DNA from: Lingula anatina
Taxonomy: Eukaryota > Brachiopoda > Lingulata > Lingulida > Lingulidae
Direction: 5' to 3'
Assembly: GCF_001039355.2 (NCBI RefSeq)
Contig: NW_019773732.1
Coordinates: forward strand, 1 to 20,171
DNA: 20,171 bases
Shown here: in pieces, positions 1-20,171 of the stretch
How positions within the stretch are numbered: position 1 is the stretch's first letter
Layout of the letters: every line of letters begins with the position of its first letter
Made by a program: the position numbers and the translations under genes
The notes under the pieces: model-generated
Seen by the model: only the letters and a program-made list of their open reading frames with translations
Told to the model about the DNA's origin: nothing
The model's database searches: none

Positions 1-49
1 ATATTTCGAATTTTTTTTATATAAATCTATTTTATTCTTGAACTCATAC

Positions 50-765
50 TGTACCTCGATAACTCCCTTTTTAGTCCTTGACGTGTCCATTATGTCCGAC
101 TCCACTTTGATCGAAAACAACGCATTCGCCCAAAAGTCCACGTGAATTTTCTCCAGTGCCGACTGAAAGTTCCAGTTTTGCATAGAGTTATCGAAGACGT
201 ACCAGGGTCCCAGCTGCCTGCCGTTGTCGTTGTTGTTGATCATGTTAATAAGCGGCGTCCCTTTGAGTCTCTCCGTGTTGTACTGAGAGGTGCAAGACTT
301 GTAAAAATCCTTAACTTTTCTCTCGTAGGACCAGTCAACATTCCGCTGTATGGGACTGAACAAAATGCGCATGATTTTCCTCTGGTTGAATAAATACGCG
401 TCCTGAATGACAGTTCTTTCGGTAGAACTGGACCCGATTTGCATGAACTTCGGGTAGTTACCGCAGGCGAAGGTGTGGAAGTCGGTGCATGGGTCCACGC
501 TCGCGTTCATCAGCCGTATCATGTTGGACGCCTCCCTTAGGCATCCTTTGGTAACACACTGCTCCGGGGGCGGGCTCTGGGACGCTCGAACACCCAAGAG
601 CACAATCATCAGTATGGTCAGAAAGATGAAGACAGCGCCCAGAACGCCCAAAATTACCTCGTTTTTATTGCACGTATTCCCTCCTGCATAGTTCTTCCCA
701 AAATTACTACTAGGAATAACCTTTTCTATGTCTTCGACCTCTCCATTTACGCTCCCCTTTTCCAT
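50..765 (-). CDS. M13 (neprilysin/ECE-like) metallopeptidase, first coding exon, partial
   Basis: The minus strand is open from an ATG at 763-765 to the left edge. The predicted protein has a short polar N-terminus of about 36 residues, one hydrophobic segment at about residues 38-60 (VILGVLGAVFIFL and on), then an extracellular-type region. That region has the M13 family N-terminal signature: a CxxxxC pair near residue 71, followed by MNASVDPCTDF and FACGNYPKF near residues 87-108, and later FYKSC. This is the layout of type II membrane zinc endopeptidases (neprilysin, endothelin-converting enzyme) that cleave extracellular peptides. The zinc-binding HExxH and ExxxD motifs lie in the C-terminal half, outside the window, so activity cannot be judged. 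The exon probably ends at a GTATGAG donor just left of 50; a GTACAG at 51-54 is the alternative. The ATG is the first in frame and is preceded on the minus strand by AT-rich leader. Family call is firm; the specific paralogue is not. Confidence 0.85.
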
Positions 766-1318
766 TTTTCTTTTTCAAATAAATAAATATATATTTAGAC
801 CTCAAGATCCGCTCATCGGGCAATGTTTTCGCATCTGTCAGTAAGGCACAGGGTATATTACATATAGTAGGCTTATATATACTAGTATATATGCGTTAAT
901 GTAGATCAACTAAGGGGCGTTAATAAGGACGGCTTGGTGACAGACACGGGGTTAGGAGGGGTTATCTCTGTAGTATTGGTATACACCGTTTGTACTCCAA
1001 AACCGACCCGATATAAGACCTAGAATATGCCCTCGACTTCAATCACGCACCTGGAGTTAGAGAGTTAACTGGAGACGCATCTTTAGCATCAAGATAACGG
1101 CGAATTCTGACAAATATCTCTGATACGTTCTAAATGGAGTACAGGCGGGATAAGTGGTAACAATCCAGAAAAAGATAACGCTGGCGAGGGGGGCATTAAC
1201 ATAAGTGTAGTTGTACATTGAACGACTTATTATTTTAATATAGGCCCTATCAAGTATCATTTAGCCAAAAGAAGTGGACTGGGACACTTGGCCTTTTCGA
1301 TTCCCATGCTAAAGACAG

Positions 1319-1320
<2 letters not shown>

Positions 1321-1350
<30 letters not shown>
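1321..1350. repeat. (GT)15 microsatellite
   Basis: An uninterrupted GT run of 30 bases in the spacer between the two genes. Confidence 0.95.
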
Positions 1351-1351
<1 letters not shown>

Positions 1352-1794
1352 GGCGGGCACGGATATTATTTCACACACACTTCCAAGTCGTACACTGTTT
1401 ATCAGTAACAAAACTCGACAACAAAATTTAAATTGTGTTTTCTAAATCAAATTTTCTTTTCCTAAATAATTACACTTCAAATTTCTATAAATGAACGTAC
1501 AGATTTTCTCCGAACCATGGATTGTCATAAATACAATATAAAACTATACACTGCTTTTTATGTCATCATAAAATAAACATAGCTAGGCCTATTATTGATA
1601 AAATTGATAAAATTGGGAAGACGTGGAGGAGTTATCCAGTCATTTAAACCACTGTAAATATTGATGACAGATAGATACAAATTACATATACATTATCATG
1701 ACATAAAACAGCACTTCTCTAAGAATTACAGGGTATGCCCGTTTCGTTTGAAAAGAACGAAACACGAGAAATACACTACATGAGCAAGAGGGCC

Positions 1795-2165
1795 CTTCTG
1801 CCGGTGTAATGAAACTGAGGGTCCGTGTAACAGAAAGTCCGCCCTCCACATGGTTATAATGGTTAGGGTTAGCCTGACCAAAGTGGGATAAAATCTAAGG
1901 CGAGAATCACCTGTACAAATGAATGGGAAACGGACTCTCCGTTATGGGGGTCTCACTGTCACGTTACACCGGTGTGACAGGAATGGTAGTCCTAGCAATA
2001 GAAGTCCAGGGTCCCATATGATTAGTACAGGTTAAGGTTAGTCGGAGTATTGGGTTTGGTATAAAGCATACATGTCACCTGTACAAAGTAGTGGGGAACG
2101 AACTATGGATCTTAGCGGACTACCATTCCTAGCTATTACACCTAGCCCTGGAGGTGGACCCTTAT
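1795..2165. repeat. Diverged non-coding repeat with inverted and direct copies
   Basis: Two related blocks can be aligned by eye. One holds GGTTAGGGTTAGCCTGACCAA, then TCACCTGTACAAATGAATGGG; the other holds GGTTAAGGTTAGTCGGAGTA, then TCACCTGTACAAAGTAGTGGG. Superimposed are inverted matches: GGAATGGTAGTCCTAGCAATA near 1980 against GGACTACCATTCCTAGCTATT near 2117, and GCCGGTGTAA near 1800 against TTACACCGGTGT near 1964. This suggests an old mobile or foldback element, but I cannot define its ends. Confidence 0.45.
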
Positions 2166-3800
2166 AAGCATTACCTTGATACTTATTTACGCCGAAACTT
2201 ACTAGGAAATAAACACAACAACACGTATAACAGGTCAAAGATAAATTTTATTATATATACATATATAAATATATAATGGAAGATGAAACTGCTCTAGTTA
2301 ATTCAGTATGATTACTATATATTCATAAATTGGAATGCAAGAAATAAATGCTGAATGTCACCTATATTCCTCATACGATAATAATTAATTGTAAAATAAA
2401 GCCTGTGTTTGATTTCGTTCAAAAATGTTTCCAAACTATTACAATATTAACCAATATCTTAAAAAGTTTGGTATTGGAACAATTAATATCAATAAAGATT
2501 TAAATCTGGACGGAGAATGTTTTCAGTAATGTTCTTAAAAAGGACGGATAATGATAACACTCACGGTAGGAGATGAAGGTAGACTACAACGCGCAAAACG
2601 ATGCTGATGTCGAGTGTATTATACAAAAGCGAACTATAAAAGCAAAAAAAATACATGAGAAACAAACAAACTAAACAGAAAAAAAATCCATTTGTACTCG
2701 CCCTTCTCTACCACACTCACACTGCTTCTGAGTATTATGCAGTTAAAAAGGGTTGCACTCAGCCGCTTTACTTTTCTCCCAATACAGTAAAATATCAAAT
2801 GGTTTCTTGAAATCACAGAGCTACACTGCATTGGTGTAATTAACTTTTAAAAAAATATGCAAATTCAGTAGAATCACAATCACAAAATATAATTCTGAGC
2901 AATTCTAAAATTGGAAAATACAAAGTTTCCAATATGGCTGTCAAAACCAAGATGGTTACATTTCTAACGATGACCTTCACCAACATAATGGTACATGTAT
3001 GTGCATAAATGGCATAAAATATTAAGTTGTGCATCAACTTTGTCTCAGAAATTCTAAATGAAACAAAAATAACCAGACAATAACATTAGCACACTACATG
3101 ATGCATATTTCTATAATACATATAAAAGGATTGGATGACATCATAGAAGGTACAACATATGAAGACATAGGGAGGTCATGAACTTAGCCTAACTAAGCCA
3201 TGTCCTAATTCAGCTAACACACCCATTTCCAATAAAATAATATCATATAGAATATCAAAATTATCAGAATAAAGTCATGGTGTTTTTCTTGGTTGGTTGG
3301 CTCAGTATTCAAGAAGATGATGTCATAGAACAAAATGGAAGCCAGAGAGAAAACTGAGACTTTTAGGAGGGTAGGGCACCTGTTGTCTGCAGCCTTATAA
3401 ACATTTAGATATTCAAGTCTTTGAAAGCATGCAGAATTAATTTCTTTGTACCCGTTCAGTATTTAGACTGTTAAACATTAAAACTGACTATACTTACACA
3501 TGTAGGTGATATTTACATGTCAGAAAGTGAAACAGAACATGAAGAATAAAGCTATACACATATAGTTGAGAGTGCATAACATGACAATGACCAAATTTAC
3601 ACTAGTTTGATAAAAATAATACTCTGTGTTAGAAAAATAATTTCATAAGCTTAACATTTACAAGAGGGACCCGAGTAGAGACCCCTATCATTGTGCGATA
3701 AAATTTCAAGGATTTATAAATGAAATAAAAGAAAAATTATACAAATAATGAAGAGATCCATTTTTACCATAAATACTCATAAAGGAAACAAATTCCGAAT

Positions 3801-3823
3801 ATGGATACGTGAAGAGGCAACAA
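3801..3823. repeat. 23-bp direct repeat, copy 1 (pair at 4373-4395)
   Basis: ATGGATACGTGAAGAGGCAACAA is repeated at 4373-4395 with one mismatch (ATGGATACATGAAGAGG and on). Copy 1 lies in the presumed 3' untranslated region and copy 2 in the last intron of the EML-like gene. Confidence 0.8.
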
Positions 3824-4164
3824 CAAAACGGCACACATCTAGTGAATGAAATCCAAATTATAAATTGCACAAGCAATAATACTAGATAGATGTTTGTTAG
3901 AGATAGTGGTTTCACACCTTAAAAGATGAAATCAGCTCTTGACTCTAGGTTACCACTAGCTATAACGTCCAATGCTGCTACTCTGTATCAAATTAATTAT
4001 GGCAAGTACATACATTATGCATTAGAGGATCCACGGTGCAGAAATTATACAAGGATTGAGAAAAAAATGTCTTTTTCTTTGGATACCACTTGCTTTCTTC
4101 CACCAAAATCCAGCATCTCTTGGTTTTATGCTTAATCAGCTTCAAAGACAACACTGAATCGTGT

Positions 4165-19104
<14,940 letters not shown>

Positions 19105-19186
19105 CTGTAAGACAGGGAAATAAATGAGTCAGCATAGGTACACAACACACACACAATAACCTTTCATACTGTTGAGATGTCAGTCT

Positions 19187-19426
19187 ATGACCCCGTTCCC
19201 CATACCTTGATCGATTGAACAAGATCAAACTACCTCTGAGGATATTTTTCACTAAATTGCATTCAGCTTAAGCGGCTTAGATGTCTAACACACCTACCTA
19301 AACTGCTAAACGATAGTAATCACCCCCTAACAGCTTCAGTAGCTGCTTAAACGAAGTGCAATTTAGTGGGAAACATGGAGATGGGTGGATCCTGCTAGAT
19401 CGAACTAGGTATGGGAATGGGGTCAT
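19187..19426. mobile_element. Foldback/MITE-like element, family A
   Basis: Terminal inverted repeats are the clearest of the set: ATGACCCCGTTCCCCATACC at the left and ATGACCCCATTCCCATACCT as the reverse complement of the right, continuing into TTGATCGATT against GTTCGATCT. CACTAAATTGC near the left is complemented by GCAATTTAGTG near the right. Interior CCCCCTAACAGCTTCAG is shared with 16971-17182. Non-coding, 240 bp. Confidence 0.78.
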
Positions 19427-19941
19427 CTTCATTTCTATCACAGAATCCCTGCCATCAGAAACTATACCCTTTCAAGCAATGGCAAAAGAATTCATGTACA
19501 ATAGGGCTATGCTACAAGCAAAGATCTATATTATGCAGAACTAACAATCACAGATAAAATACATAATATAATTACAGTTTACATTTCATCTAAGAACTCA
19601 ATAATTATGACTGAAGGTAACATTTATAAGCTTTCTACAAATTGGTTAAAAAATACTTTCTTAAAACGAAATCTGAAAATTTATAAACATTTTGAGAATC
19701 TTATGATCTATGCAAATTTTACATGAATCCTACAACACAGCATAAAAATAATAATGACAAAACAAAAACAAAAAAGACCACAACGGACTTGACATGGAAG
19801 ATAACATAAAAAAGCAGTAGATTTTTTTAAACATGCAATAAAGAGGTGGAAAAAAATTCTTAGAGAGATGCAATACACTTAGAACCAAAAAAATAAATAA
19901 AGGTACATATTTTGGAATCACATCAACATAATCTATTTAAT

Positions 19942-20142
19942 CAAACACCAAAATCAGTATTTCTAAAGAAAATGTAAGAAGTCTCAAAACTTTTCAACTC
20001 AAATTTATTACTACTCAGGCCCCTTTTTTTAAAATAAAGCTACAATTTTTTTTTACCAAACACCAAATTCAACATATCTCTAGAAAATGTAAGTTTCAAA
20101 ACTTTTTCCTGTCAAAATCACTACTCAGGCCAGTTTTTTCTT
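19942..20142. repeat. Diverged tandem duplication, about 115-bp period
   Basis: CAAACACCAAA, then TCTA(A)AGAAAATGTAAG, TCAAAACTTTT and ACTACTCAGGCC occur in the same order in two blocks starting near 19942 and 20057. The region is intronic or upstream of the EML-like gene and runs into a pyrimidine-rich tail at the window edge. Confidence 0.7.
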
Positions 20143-20171
20143 TTTCTTTTCTTTCTTTCTTTCCTTTTTCT

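Larger units (their letters stand above)
766..4164. other. Intergenic spacer plus EML 3' untranslated region
   Basis: No convincing coding exon is seen on either strand here. The right part must include the 3' untranslated region of the EML gene, whose stop is at 4165-4167. The only canonical minus-strand AATAAA that I found downstream is at 2247-2252, which would give a 1.9-kb UTR; I hold this weakly. The left part must include the leader and promoter of the M13 peptidase gene. A GT microsatellite and a diverged non-coding repeat (listed separately) are the only other structures. Short open frames lack family features. Confidence 0.6.
19105..20171 (-). other. Upstream intron or 5' region, no exon recognised
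   Basis: The EML-like gene must begin further right, since no start codon is found in the exon at 19022-19104. Apart from one foldback element and a tandem duplication at the edge, I see nothing coding in this AT-rich stretch. Confidence 0.6.

Noticed and set aside
1057-1260. Minus-strand 67-residue frame in the spacer as a small gene or upstream exon
   Set aside because: It is AT-rich with no recognisable motif and no support from splice sites.
1855-1872. Interstitial telomere repeat
   Set aside because: Only about two TTAGGG-like units are present, too few for a telomeric tract.

Overview
The window is eukaryotic, from an animal. It is AT-rich and intron-rich, with GT-AG splice sites, microsatellites, minisatellites and foldback elements. 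Domain content suggests a marine invertebrate, possibly a mollusc or other lophotrochozoan; that is inference, because nothing here fixes the species.

Two genes are visible, both read on the minus strand, one after the other. From 19104 down to 4165 runs most of a microtubule-associated protein gene of the EMAP/EML family. I place 19 exons whose splice phases agree at every junction except one. In protein order they encode a doublecortin (DCX) domain, a basic Lys/Glu-rich linker, the HELP motif, and a long WD40/TAPE array ending in the family's usual last blades. The N-terminal start lies to the right of the window. The DCX + HELP + WD40 order is that of invertebrate DCX-EMAP proteins, not of vertebrate EML1-4. 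From 765 down to about 50 is the first coding exon of a second gene, a type II membrane protein of the M13 (neprilysin/ECE) peptidase family. The rest of it lies off the left edge. The roughly 3.4 kb between the two genes holds the EML 3' untranslated region and spacer.

The most interesting structure is in the EML gene. Two minisatellites are each built from an exon-intron junction of the gene. One (5007-6310, 27 units of 48 bp) repeats the 3' end of an otherwise missing WD40 exon together with its splice donor. It stays open in the coding frame and multiplies the donor more than 20 times. The other (about 12196-12640, 51-bp units) repeats an intron end, a splice acceptor and the first about 21 bases of an exon; every extra copy carries an in-frame stop. 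A third exon, in the DCX domain, has a truncated tandem copy (17546-17640). An N at 6311 marks an apparent assembly gap exactly where the missing exon's 5' part should be.

Introns and flanks also carry at least five foldback (MITE-like) elements, three of them clearly one family, and a TG/GC-rich compound repeat with a 40-bp perfect purine-pyrimidine alternation. No tRNA, rRNA, CRISPR array or intact transposase gene was seen.
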